DNA of 64,000 bases, taken from the NCBI RefSeq assembly GCF_000571935.1, contig NZ_ATAX01000028.1, positions 315,001-379,000 on the forward strand, given 5' to 3'. Shown here piece after piece: positions 55,782 to 62,349 of the stretch (positions within the stretch are counted from its first letter, which is position 1; every line of letters begins with the position of its first letter). The notes below the pieces were generated by a model. The model was not told the origin of the DNA. It saw only the letters and a list, made by a program, of their open reading frames with translations, and searched no databases. This stretch comes from Ruminococcus flavefaciens 007c. Lineage in GTDB: Bacteria; Bacillota; Clostridia; Oscillospirales; Ruminococcaceae. The position numbers were made by a program, and so were the translations under genes.

Positions 55782-56287
55782 TTTAATACTGTATCATATG
55801 TTTGTTCTTTTGACAACATTATTATACCATCAGTCAATCTTGCTGTCAATCAAATTTAGTTATTATTTACAATTTATCCAATAATTCGTTTATTTAAACA
55901 GAAGCTGCTTCTTTTAATTGTATATAACGTATTACATCTTCACACTGTTCCACAAAGTTCCACTCGTATACATTCTGTCTAATAGCGCCGATATATTACA
56001 TTTATTAATATCCAGCCACAGCTCAATCCAATTTACCGACGTTTTAAGGCCGTATGTGCAACTCGCACAAACAACTGCGGATTCATTATGCTTATTGCCG
56101 AAATTGGTCTGACATGATTTTTTCTTCTCGTTTTCGATTGACTCAGAACAGCAAAAAGCAGTATAATATATGTACGGACAGGCGTTTTGCGCACCCCATA
56201 TAGTTTGAATATATCAACAAAAATTAATTATATCTTTTGTATCACTACTGTATAGTTTTACATTATGTATAAATAGGAGAGATGGAT
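55782..56287. promoter_or_regulatory. Divergent promoter region of the two pilus-processing units
   Basis: Minus promoter: TTGACA (complement of 55844-55849), 17 bp, TATAAT (complement of 55821-55826). Plus promoter: TTGACT (56138-56143), 18 bp, TATAAT (56162-56167), about 120 bases before the start. No gene is seen in the rest; a 64-codon frame at 55918 has no ribosome site. Confidence 0.7.
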
Positions 56288-56464
56288 ATGACCGACAAAC
56301 AGCTCCGCAGATCAAAGAAGAGCGAGCTGATAGAAATGCTCTATTATATGAGAAAAGAAGTGGACAGACTCAGTGAAGAGAACAAGGAACTGCGTGAACG
56401 GCTCGATAAGCTCGTAGGCGAAGCGGTCAGCAGACCGGCAGCCTCCGCAGGCGAAGAGGGCTGA
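56288..56464 (+). CDS. Short coiled-coil protein paralogous to the one at 55416-55769
   Basis: A 58-residue protein. ATG 56288 sits eight bases after AGGAG; an ATG at 56282 would be too close. MTDKQLRRSKKSELIEMLYY and EENKELRERLDKL align with the first 40 residues of the opposite-strand protein, which continues in a longer coil. It is the first gene of a unit with signal peptidase and sortase. The C-terminal Ala/Pro/Glu tail is disordered. Probably a membrane-machinery adaptor; function not known. Confidence 0.75.
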   Translation: MTDKQLRRSKKSELIEMLYYMRKEVDRLSEENKELRERLDKLVGEAVSRPAASAGEEG

Positions 56465-56466
56465 AC

Positions 56467-57051
56467 ATGGACGAGAACAGAATAATGGATATCCCCACTG
56501 CCGAACAGCTAAAAAACGAACTCGACCGCATCCGCTACAAACGCCGCTACGTAAGAACACTTTTCAGCACAATTGGCGCTCTCATTGCAGCAGCCGCCGC
56601 AACGGTACTGCTTTCGGTGCTGGTATTCCCCGTGCTGAGAGTGACAGGAAAGAGCATGGCGCCCACACTGTCAGAGGATCAGATAATAATGTGCAGCAAG
56701 TCCTCAAAAGCAGACCGCGGCGACGTCATAGCCTTCTACCACAATAAAAAAATACTTATCAAACGTGTGATAGGCCTTTCAGGTGATATTATAGACATAA
56801 AGGAAGACGGGAAAGTGTACGTAAACGGCTCGCCCTCGGACGAGCCCTATGCTTTCCTCTCCGCCGAGGGCGAATGTGACATAAACCTCCCTTACACAGT
56901 ACCCACAGGAAGGTATTTCGTCATGGGCGACGACCGTGCACTTTCCGTTGACAGCCGTTCATCGGCAGTCGGCTGCATTGCCGAGGAGAACGTTATAGGC
57001 AGAGTCACTCTGCGAATACTCCCCCTCAGCGACGCCGGCAGGGTAAAGTAG
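56467..57051 (+). CDS. Signal peptidase I (second copy)
   Basis: A 194-residue paralogue of the enzyme at 54805-55377, with nearly the same N-terminal leader pattern (AEQLKNELDRIRYKRRYVRT). The Ser is in VTGKSMAPTLSEDQI and the Lys in ILIKRVIGLSGDIIDI. MGDDRALSVDSRSSAVG is the Asp box. It follows the short coiled-coil gene by 2 bp and precedes a class C sortase by 19 bp. Duplication of the processing module is the simplest origin. Confidence 0.9.
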   Translation: MDENRIMDIPTAEQLKNELDRIRYKRRYVRTLFSTIGALIAAAAATVLLSVLVFPVLRVTGKSMAPTLSEDQIIMCSKSSKADRGDVIAFYHNKKILIKRVIGLSGDIIDIKEDGKVYVNGSPSDEPYAFLSAEGECDINLPYTVPTGRYFVMGDDRALSVDSRSSAVGCIAEENVIGRVTLRILPLSDAGRVK

Positions 57052-57070
57052 GTATCGGGAGGCGATAAAC

Positions 57071-57952
57071 ATGAGCAAAAGACGAAACGTTATAACGACC
57101 GTTATATTCGTCATCACACTTGTATCGGGGATCTGCCTTATAGCCTATCCTTCATTCAGCAACTGGTGGAACTCCCGCTATCAGTCCCGCGCTATTGCGA
57201 ACTACGACCATGCAGTTGCGAATATGAACGATTCCGACAAGGAGCGCATCCTTGCGGAAGCAGAAAAGTATAACGACAGGCTCTCGGAGCTTGCCGCACC
57301 ATACGATGAATACGACTCGGTATCAGGCTATGACGATACTCTCGATATCACGGGAACAGGCATAATGGGATATATAACCATACCCAAGATCAACGTATAT
57401 CTGCCCATATACCACGGTACTAGTCCCGAGGTGCTGAATATAGCAGTGGGCCATCTTCAGGGCTCATCGCTCCCTACGGGAGGTAAAGGCAGACACACCG
57501 TTATCTCAGCTCACAGAGGACTTCCCTCTGCAAAGCTCTTCACAGATATCGACAATCTCATCGAGGACGACGTATTTACCCTTACCATACTCGACGAGGT
57601 CCTTACCTACGAGGTAGATCAAATAAACATAGTGCTCCCCACCGATCGCAGCGAACTGACAGCTGCAGACGATATGGATCTGGTCACGCTTATGACATGC
57701 ACTCCCTACGGAGTAAACACACACAGGCTCCTTGTCCGGGCCCACAGGATTGATACGGTGTACCCCCATAACGTGAGAGTCCCCGCCGACGCCGTACAGG
57801 TAGACGATCTGACAGTATATTCTGCCATTGTCGCAGCAGTGCTGATATTACTGCTCATATACTGGCTGATCATGAGCAGGCTCCGCAGATCGCATAACTT
57901 CTCACAAGAGAAAATATACGATATTCCACTGAAAAAGAACGACAACTCCTGA
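57071..57952 (+). CDS. Class C sortase (second copy)
   Basis: A 293-residue paralogue of the sortase at 47172-48041. DITGTGIMGYITIPKINVYL is shared almost exactly. AHRGLPSAKLFTDID holds the His, and TLMTCTPYGVNTHRLLVRA the Cys and Arg. GGGAGG precedes ATG 57071, and both membrane helices are present. No LPXTG substrate gene follows; a strong terminator comes 28 bp after the stop. It may therefore act on the pilins of the divergent operon or on proteins encoded elsewhere. Confidence 0.92.
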   Translation: MSKRRNVITTVIFVITLVSGICLIAYPSFSNWWNSRYQSRAIANYDHAVANMNDSDKERILAEAEKYNDRLSELAAPYDEYDSVSGYDDTLDITGTGIMGYITIPKINVYLPIYHGTSPEVLNIAVGHLQGSSLPTGGKGRHTVISAHRGLPSAKLFTDIDNLIEDDVFTLTILDEVLTYEVDQINIVLPTDRSELTAADDMDLVTLMTCTPYGVNTHRLLVRAHRIDTVYPHNVRVPADAVQVDDLTVYSAIVAAVLILLLIYWLIMSRLRRSHNFSQEKIYDIPLKKNDNS

Positions 57953-57979
57953 TACAGAACGAACTCCGAATACAAAAAT

Positions 57980-58024
57980 ACTGCCTGAGCAACGGTACAG
58001 AGCCGTTACTCAGGCAGTTTGTCT
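57980..58024 (+). terminator. Terminator of the plus pilus-processing unit
   Basis: A 16-bp stem (57980-57995 / 58003-58018, one mismatch) with T-rich tail. Confidence 0.85.
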
Positions 58025-58089
58025 TTAGTATATTTTTTCTTTCCGGCAGCCGCTTCATGTCTTTTAATACAGCATTTTCAATCACAAGT

Positions 58090-58596
58090 TCAGTCAGTCT
58101 TTTTTTCATTTTTTCTGTTATGGCGATGTACGCAGACTGTAATTATAAACACCAAAAAAACAACGGCAAAAGGCAGGTTACATCCGACCTTTTCATTGAC
58201 GCCGGACAATACCGACGGTTTTTCAGCAACATTAAGATAAGGCACGTTCAGGAGAATTATCGCAAATACAATATTGGCAACAGCAGGTATGCTCAGCAGA
58301 ATAAGTGCTGTCCGCTCTCCTTTTGTGAACCTTGAACGCTGTCTCGCCAGTGACAAAGCAAGCAGGATAAGGATCGCAAGATCGGTGATCCAGGAAAGCT
58401 GTGCCACAGAAAACCACCACCCCGACGGTGTGAGGCCTTTGTATTCTCTTTCGTAATAATACTTGATCTCTGCGGAGTCGTTTTTCGCATTATATATCAT
58501 TTCATCCGGATAACCGAATTTATCCTCCGGTATCAGACTGTATGACTGCGAAACGTTCTTAACATTTCCTTTTTTATCAACTACAGCAAAGCGCAT
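58090..58596 (-). CDS. Membrane protein, probably the 3' part of a split lipoprotein gene
   Basis: 168 residues. The first 60 (MRFAVVDKKGNVKNVSQSYS and onward) look extracytoplasmic but have no signal peptide. Three hydrophobic segments follow (about 68-84, 95-117, 135-152). The ATG comes immediately after the TAA of the upstream frame, in the same reading frame and without a good ribosome site. The natural reading is one protein of about 293 residues interrupted by a nonsense codon at 58597-58599. Function unknown. Confidence 0.6.
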   Translation of the reverse strand: MRFAVVDKKGNVKNVSQSYSLIPEDKFGYPDEMIYNAKNDSAEIKYYYEREYKGLTPSGWWFSVAQLSWITDLAILILLALSLARQRSRFTKGERTALILLSIPAVANIVFAIILLNVPYLNVAEKPSVLSGVNEKVGCNLPFAVVFLVFIITVCVHRHNRKNEKKTD

Positions 58597-58974
58597 TTAC
58601 CTGAAAGTCTCACAGAAATCCGCTACTTCATCAAAGCCGTATCCGCGCTTGTAGCAAACTTCAAGCTTATATCCCTGCGCATCAGTATCAGGACGGTTCT
58701 CGCGTACATCCCGCACCGCCAATGAAGCCGGTACCCAACCGTCAGCGTTGTATTCCCATATCTCTGTGCCTTTCATACTGTCATCATCGGAACGCTCCTT
58801 TAAATATTCGGCATCAGGTTTCAGCAGAATATATACATCAGTATCTGTCGGAAGCTCCTCTATCGTAATTACCATGGGATTATAAGGAACACAGGCTGTA
58901 AGCGAAAAAATACATATAAGCAAAACGAATGCTGCGCTGAAATATTTCTTTATTCTCATATCGCCCCTCTTCAT
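58597..58974 (-). CDS. Lipoprotein, probably the 5' part of a split gene
   Basis: 125 residues with a lipoprotein signal (FVLLICIFSLTACVPYNP; lipobox LTAC). The mature part is acidic with a VITIEELPTDTDVYILLKPD segment. It ends in FCETFR at a TAA that is followed, in frame and with no gap, by a second open frame bearing membrane helices. Its own start at 58974 has AGGGG nearby. If the stop is read through or is a sequencing error, the product is a lipoprotein with a C-terminal membrane domain. Confidence 0.65.
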   Translation of the reverse strand: MKRGDMRIKKYFSAAFVLLICIFSLTACVPYNPMVITIEELPTDTDVYILLKPDAEYLKERSDDDSMKGTEIWEYNADGWVPASLAVRDVRENRPDTDAQGYKLEVCYKRGYGFDEVADFCETFR

Positions 58975-59030
58975 TGATAATATATTATAACATAATTTAC
59001 TATGAATTTCAATGATTTACAGTTAACGGT

Positions 59031-59336
59031 TCAAAAGGTCATTCGATAAAACCGAGACTGAAGACAATAATAATCGTTTCCATTCTCAGTAAACTTTCTG
59101 AAATCGACCTTTTTCGGACAATTATCAGTATCAGCTTCAAATGATCTGCACCACACAAACAGCGGAAGATGCCCCATATCACCGCTGCTGTGAACGGATA
59201 CAACATAACTGAATTTCCATTTCTCTGCAGGAAGTTCACCGAAGCGGAAGCGCTCTTTTGCTGCCATTCTGACAAACATATCCCATATTTCTCGTCTGTC
59301 AAGGTATACCCACACCTTTTCGTCATTTCCTAACAT
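59031..59336 (-). CDS. Hypothetical protein downstream of an S-box riboswitch
   Basis: About 101 residues from ATG 59336. A longer frame opens at 59447, but that ATG lies inside the riboswitch aptamer, so it is not a plausible start. An AAGGAG site at 59364-59369 is 27 bases before 59336. It would fit a non-standard ATT at 59357 (six-base spacing) in the same frame, so the true start is uncertain. The protein is rich in aromatic and charged residues (VWVYLDRREIWDMFVRMAAK; SVHSSGDMGHLPLFVWCRS), without membrane segments. The family is not recognised. Riboswitch control suggests a link to methionine or S-adenosylmethionine. Confidence 0.5.
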   Translation of the reverse strand: MLGNDEKVWVYLDRREIWDMFVRMAAKERFRFGELPAEKWKFSYVVSVHSSGDMGHLPLFVWCRSFEADTDNCPKKVDFRKFTENGNDYYCLQSRFYRMTF

Positions 59337-59395
59337 TTCTCTGATTGTACGCGTAATTATACACTCCTTGTAAATTATTCCATAAGAGCACAAAA

Positions 59396-59422
59396 GCGAT
59401 CCCATCGTAACGACAGGATCGC
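59396..59422 (-). terminator. Riboswitch expression-platform terminator
   Basis: A 12-bp stem (59396-59407 / 59411-59422, two G-U pairs) with TTA loop and four T on the minus strand, just after the aptamer and before the ribosome site. Confidence 0.7.
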
Positions 59423-59430
59423 AATGTAAA

Positions 59431-59523
59431 CATAATTCACGTCCCATCGTTCAAGCTTTAGCACCTTACATTTTTGCAGGTTGCTGTACGGTCAACGGGC
59501 TTGTCCCTCACGTACTCTTTATG
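59431..59523 (-). ncRNA. SAM-I superfamily (S-box) riboswitch, short variant
   Basis: The minus strand carries the S-box core in order: GAGGGAC-AA-GCCCGTTGA, then AGCAACC, then GGTGCTAA. P1 is CATAA..ACGT (59523-59510) with ACGT..TTATG (59442-59431). P2 is GGG/CCC and P3 is ACCTGCA/TGT-A-AGGT. The loop CAAG (59503-59500) is complementary to CTTG (59455-59452), the expected pseudoknot, with bases that differ from the usual GG/CC and so look covarying. The P4 stem of classical SAM-I is absent. Promoter start, aptamer, terminator and ribosome site follow in the correct order. Confidence 0.75.
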
Positions 59524-59531
59524 GTGATTTC

Positions 59532-59560
59532 ATAATAGCATAGTAATATATATTTGTCAA
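59532..59560 (-). promoter_or_regulatory. Promoter of the riboswitch transcript
   Basis: TTGACA (complement of 59555-59560), 17 bp, TATTAT (complement of 59532-59537); start near 59525, immediately before the aptamer. Confidence 0.75.
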
Positions 59561-59591
59561 GAGCTTTATCACAGAAACAAATCAAAGCCCC

Positions 59592-60005
59592 GCTTAGAAA
59601 GCTATTCTAAGCAGGAATTTTTTTAAACAGAAAAAATGTCAGCACAACCAACTCATTAATATGCTTATCAAAAATTACTGTTGTCAGTTTTTCCGCATGA
59701 TACCATTACAGTAAACATTGTGAGTATTGCAAGACAAGAAATCATTTTTCATAATAACCTTATTCCAAAAGTTTTTTGGACTTGTTGTCCTTGGTATGAT
59801 TATATTATATCATATTTTCAGATTTCTACGTTGCATTTAGCACTTTGTGGTACATTTTTGGTATATTTAGATTAGCCCCAAAATATACTCAAATTATACC
59901 GAAAAAAACTTGTCATAAAAATAGCCTTATGATATAATGCATATGTAGTAAATAGGTTTAAAAATATCGATTTTTTCTGTTTTATAGCATTTTCTGTCAA
60001 TATCT
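59592..60005. other. Gene-free AT-rich stretch
   Basis: Contains a hairpin GCTTAGAA/TTCTAAGC (59592-59599 / 59605-59612) followed by a T run on the plus strand. It would be a terminator, but no upstream plus-strand gene is seen. Nothing else is recognisable. Confidence 0.5.
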
Positions 60006-60048
60006 TTGACATTAAGCACAGAATCATTATAAATAGAAAAAGTCGACA
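60006..60048 (+). promoter_or_regulatory. Promoter and possible 0A-box of the Spo0A-like gene
   Basis: TTGACA (60006-60011), 16 bp, TATAAA (60028-60033). GTCGACA at 60042-60048 is, on the other strand, TGTCGAC, six of seven bases of the Spo0A box TGTCGAA. Confidence 0.5.
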
Positions 60049-60076
60049 GCCAAAAGAACAAAAAAGGAGAATCAAT

Positions 60077-60502
60077 ATGCTATCAACTAATACTATCATT
60101 AATGAAAAAGAAGAAAAAGGGAAATATCTTTTTCCAGCTGATCAGTCTGTAAAAAATACAGAGATGCATACAGATCAGCTGGAAAGAACTGTTATCAGGT
60201 TTATTCAGAAACTCGGAATACGTCCTAATTTAATCGGATATCATCTTCTTATAAAAGCAATACTTATGGCTATAAAATCGCCGAATCTTCTAAAATCCCT
60301 GACAAAGGAACTCTATCCCAAAATCGCAAAGGATTACGGTAAAAATGTAAAAGCTGTCGAGCGTAATATGAGAAAAGCAATAGAATCCGCTTATGAGTAT
60401 GATCCGCAACGTATTCAATCTGTTTTTTATTATAAAGTAGACAAGCCATATATATCTGAAGTCCTTTCAATGGCAGTTGAGTCAATACGTTATGAACTTT
60501 AA
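60077..60502 (+). CDS. Stand-alone Spo0A C-terminal DNA-binding domain protein
   Basis: A 141-residue protein. Residues about 32-141 match the effector domain of the sporulation regulator Spo0A: IRFIQKLGIRPNLIGYHLLI, then SLTKELYPKIAKDY, then VKAVERNMRKAIESAYEYD. Helices that bind the 0A box are therefore present. The phosphorylatable receiver of full-length Spo0A (about 260 residues) is completely absent and is replaced by a 30-residue charged leader. AGGAG precedes ATG 60077. It is a lone gene and may compete at Spo0A sites or work constitutively in a non-sporulating lineage. Confidence 0.85.
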   Translation: MLSTNTIINEKEEKGKYLFPADQSVKNTEMHTDQLERTVIRFIQKLGIRPNLIGYHLLIKAILMAIKSPNLLKSLTKELYPKIAKDYGKNVKAVERNMRKAIESAYEYDPQRIQSVFYYKVDKPYISEVLSMAVESIRYEL

Positions 60503-60573
60503 GTAATAACGATCTTATCTGTCGCTTCAGGCAATAATATTCCGATTATTCCCACCTTCCTTATAATATTGAA

Positions 60574-60660
60574 TCATATCAACTCCCTTTCCCTGCACAC
60601 TTCTGAGACTGTTGTTTTATTATGTGCAGCAACAATTTGCAGTATTGCATCAATGTTCAT
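60574..60660 (-). CDS. Possible 28-residue peptide
   Basis: AAAGGAG precedes ATG 60660 at a normal distance and the frame encodes MNIDAILQIVAAHNKTTVSE plus eight residues. A second frame beginning MIQYYKEGG opens 1 bp past the stop region behind AAAGGGAG. It resembles the N-terminus of small helix-turn-helix or Spo0A-C-type proteins cut short, so it may be a decayed gene. Low confidence. Confidence 0.3.
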   Translation of the reverse strand: MNIDAILQIVAAHNKTTVSEVCRERELI

Positions 60661-60793
60661 ATAAACTGCTCCTTTCATAATAATCATTATATCATATGGA
60701 CTGTAAAAGAAACAACGAGTTTTGCCGAAAATACTGTTTTTTGGCAATTCGTTATTTGTAAGCTCTGCGATATTTTAAACAGTGTGTGCTAAA

Positions 60794-60840
60794 AAAAGCC
60801 ATAGTAATTCTGAGCCGGCTTTCAGAATTCTATGGCTTTT
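60794..60840. terminator. Long bidirectional hairpin
   Basis: About 19 paired bases (60794-60813 / 60822-60840) with A and T runs on the two sides, in the 514-bp gap between the Spo0A-like and HTH genes. Confidence 0.8.
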
Positions 60841-61016
60841 CATTTGACAATTTCTCTTATTTATGGTATCATAATTACTAATGTAAATTTATATTGGTAT
60901 ATTATTGTAGTTGCAGTAAATATTCTAATAGTTATAATAAGCCTTATATTCTTCAAAAAGAAAAATGGCCCTAATTAATAAATAATAGTTTCAGAATCAT
61001 CAAAGGAGTAAACACA

Positions 61017-61502
61017 TTGGAAATCAACAAACTAAAACGTGATACTGTCGAGAGGCTTCGCAAGGTAAAAAAAGATAACGGTCTGACCAATTCACAGATA
61101 ATGGATATGCTTGAAAAGAATAATTGTTATATTTCCGAAGCAACTATCAAGAAAATATTCTCGGAAAACAATGATCCCGGAAGCTTTAAGTATCAGAGCA
61201 CTATTGTTCCGCTTGCAGATGTACTTCTGGATATGTTCAACGATGATAGCGGTTCTGATGATATTGCCGCCCTTAAAGCGCTGATACATGATAAAAATGA
61301 AATGATAAGTATTCTCGTAGTGAAGAATGAGGAAATACGCGCTGACTATGAAAAACGTCTGAGCCACTTGCAGAAACAAATTGGAATGCTTGAAGATCAT
61401 TTGATATTCAGAGAAAAACAGATAGATAAAAAGGACGAAATAATCTCTAAACTGCTTAATAAGTTAATAGATTGTCCGGGTTCATGTACAATGAAGCTTT
61501 AA
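61017..61502 (+). CDS. Helix-turn-helix protein with C-terminal coiled coil
   Basis: A 161-residue protein that starts at TTG 61017, seven bases after AAAGGAG. Residues about 8-50 form an XRE-like HTH (NGLTNSQIMDMLEKNNCYIS, EATIKKIFSE). Residues about 90-150 are a leucine-zipper-like coil (YEKRLSHLQKQIGMLEDHLI). Proteins of this layout occur in ruminococcal genomes, often near mobile elements, though no integrase or attachment site is visible here. The target is unknown. Confidence 0.7.
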   Translation: MEINKLKRDTVERLRKVKKDNGLTNSQIMDMLEKNNCYISEATIKKIFSENNDPGSFKYQSTIVPLADVLLDMFNDDSGSDDIAALKALIHDKNEMISILVVKNEEIRADYEKRLSHLQKQIGMLEDHLIFREKQIDKKDEIISKLLNKLIDCPGSCTMKL

Positions 61503-61530
61503 TCTATCATAATAACCGGTAATCAGTAAA

Positions 61531-61571
61531 ATACTCCCAATTATACCATTTTGAGGTACAAACGGGAGTAT
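61531..61571 (+). terminator. Hairpin after the HTH gene
   Basis: ATACTCCC (61531-61538) / GGGAGTAT (61564-61571), loop of 25, weak T tail. A second hairpin with T run, AGGGACT/AGTCCCT (61717-61723 / 61738-61744), lies further down. The 61.5-61.8 kb gap has no gene. Confidence 0.5.
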
Positions 61572-61786
61572 TTGTTGCGTTAATCCCGAATTATGTACAA
61601 TAGAAAAGGGGGTTTTACGTGATTGCGAAATGTTCCTGGCAATATTCTTATTTGTCAGCACAGACATTCAAAGGAGCAGCATAACAGTATAATATACAGA
61701 AAACAGGATAACAAAAAGGGACTCTCCGAACAGGGAAAGTCCCTGCTTTTTTATGTAATAGTGCCCTAAACGTATTCAGTTAAAAG

Positions 61787-61821
61787 AATAGGCACTCTCT
61801 CACATTGAGAAAGTGCCTATT
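61787..61821 (-). terminator. Terminator of the tRNA
   Basis: AATAGGCACT (61787-61796) / AGTGCCTATT (61812-61821) with inner TCTC/GAGA and a T-rich tail on the minus strand, 17 bp after the tRNA 3' end. Confidence 0.75.
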
Positions 61822-61838
61822 CTACGTTGCTCTGTTGG

Positions 61839-61911
61839 AGCTTGTGACGGGACTCGAACCTGCGACCTGCTCATTACGAATGAGCTGCACTACCAACTGT
61901 GCTACACAAGC
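61839..61911 (-). tRNA. tRNA-Thr, anticodon CGU
   Basis: A 73-nt cloverleaf on the minus strand. The acceptor is GCTTGTG/CACAAGC, D-arm GCAC..GTGC, and anticodon stem GCTCA/TGAGC with loop TTCGTAA (anticodon CGT). The T-arm is GCAGGTTCGAGTCCCGT. The CCA is not encoded. Confidence 0.93.
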
Positions 61912-62349
61912 AATTTTTATTCTGTTTTAAGCTGTCAGCGGCAACCATGCACGCATAAAAAAGCTTCACAACATTTTTATTATACAATAAAACACTTTAA
62001 AAGTCAATAGGCGCGGAGCATTTTAATAATAACCATTCACCTTTCAGTTTTTATGCAGCAAGTGACTGTTTTCAGTCCGACGGGAAGATGTACTTCGACA
62101 ATATAGTTCTCGTTCATTACCACTTGCCATATATTTTTATAAATAATATACAATTAAAATCTTGATGTTTTGCCTGCGTTTTTCGTAAAATAAGCACCAT
62201 AAATAAAGCTATTGCGTTAAATAAGTGAGATCATTATTGACACCGATGCCTGCCTCATGGTACAATTAAATAGTACAGTAATAATAAAAAGATATAACTG
62301 TATAAATATAGAAGGTCGTGTATCAAAACACAAAAGGGAGTTGGTAAAA
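61912..62349 (+). promoter_or_regulatory. Region upstream of the fucosidase with promoter at 62237-62266
   Basis: TTGACA (62237-62242), 18 bp, TACAAT (62261-62266). The remaining 300 bp show nothing recognisable. Confidence 0.55.

Noticed and set aside
55918..56112. 64-codon frame between the divergent pilus units
   Set aside because: No ribosome site and it overlaps neither promoter logic nor any known motif.
59031..59447. 138-residue protein starting at 59447
   Set aside because: Its start codon lies in the 3' strand of riboswitch helix P1 and upstream of the terminator.
61017..61911. Integrated element using the tRNA-Thr as attachment site
   Set aside because: No integrase and no repeated tRNA 3' fragment could be found in the window.
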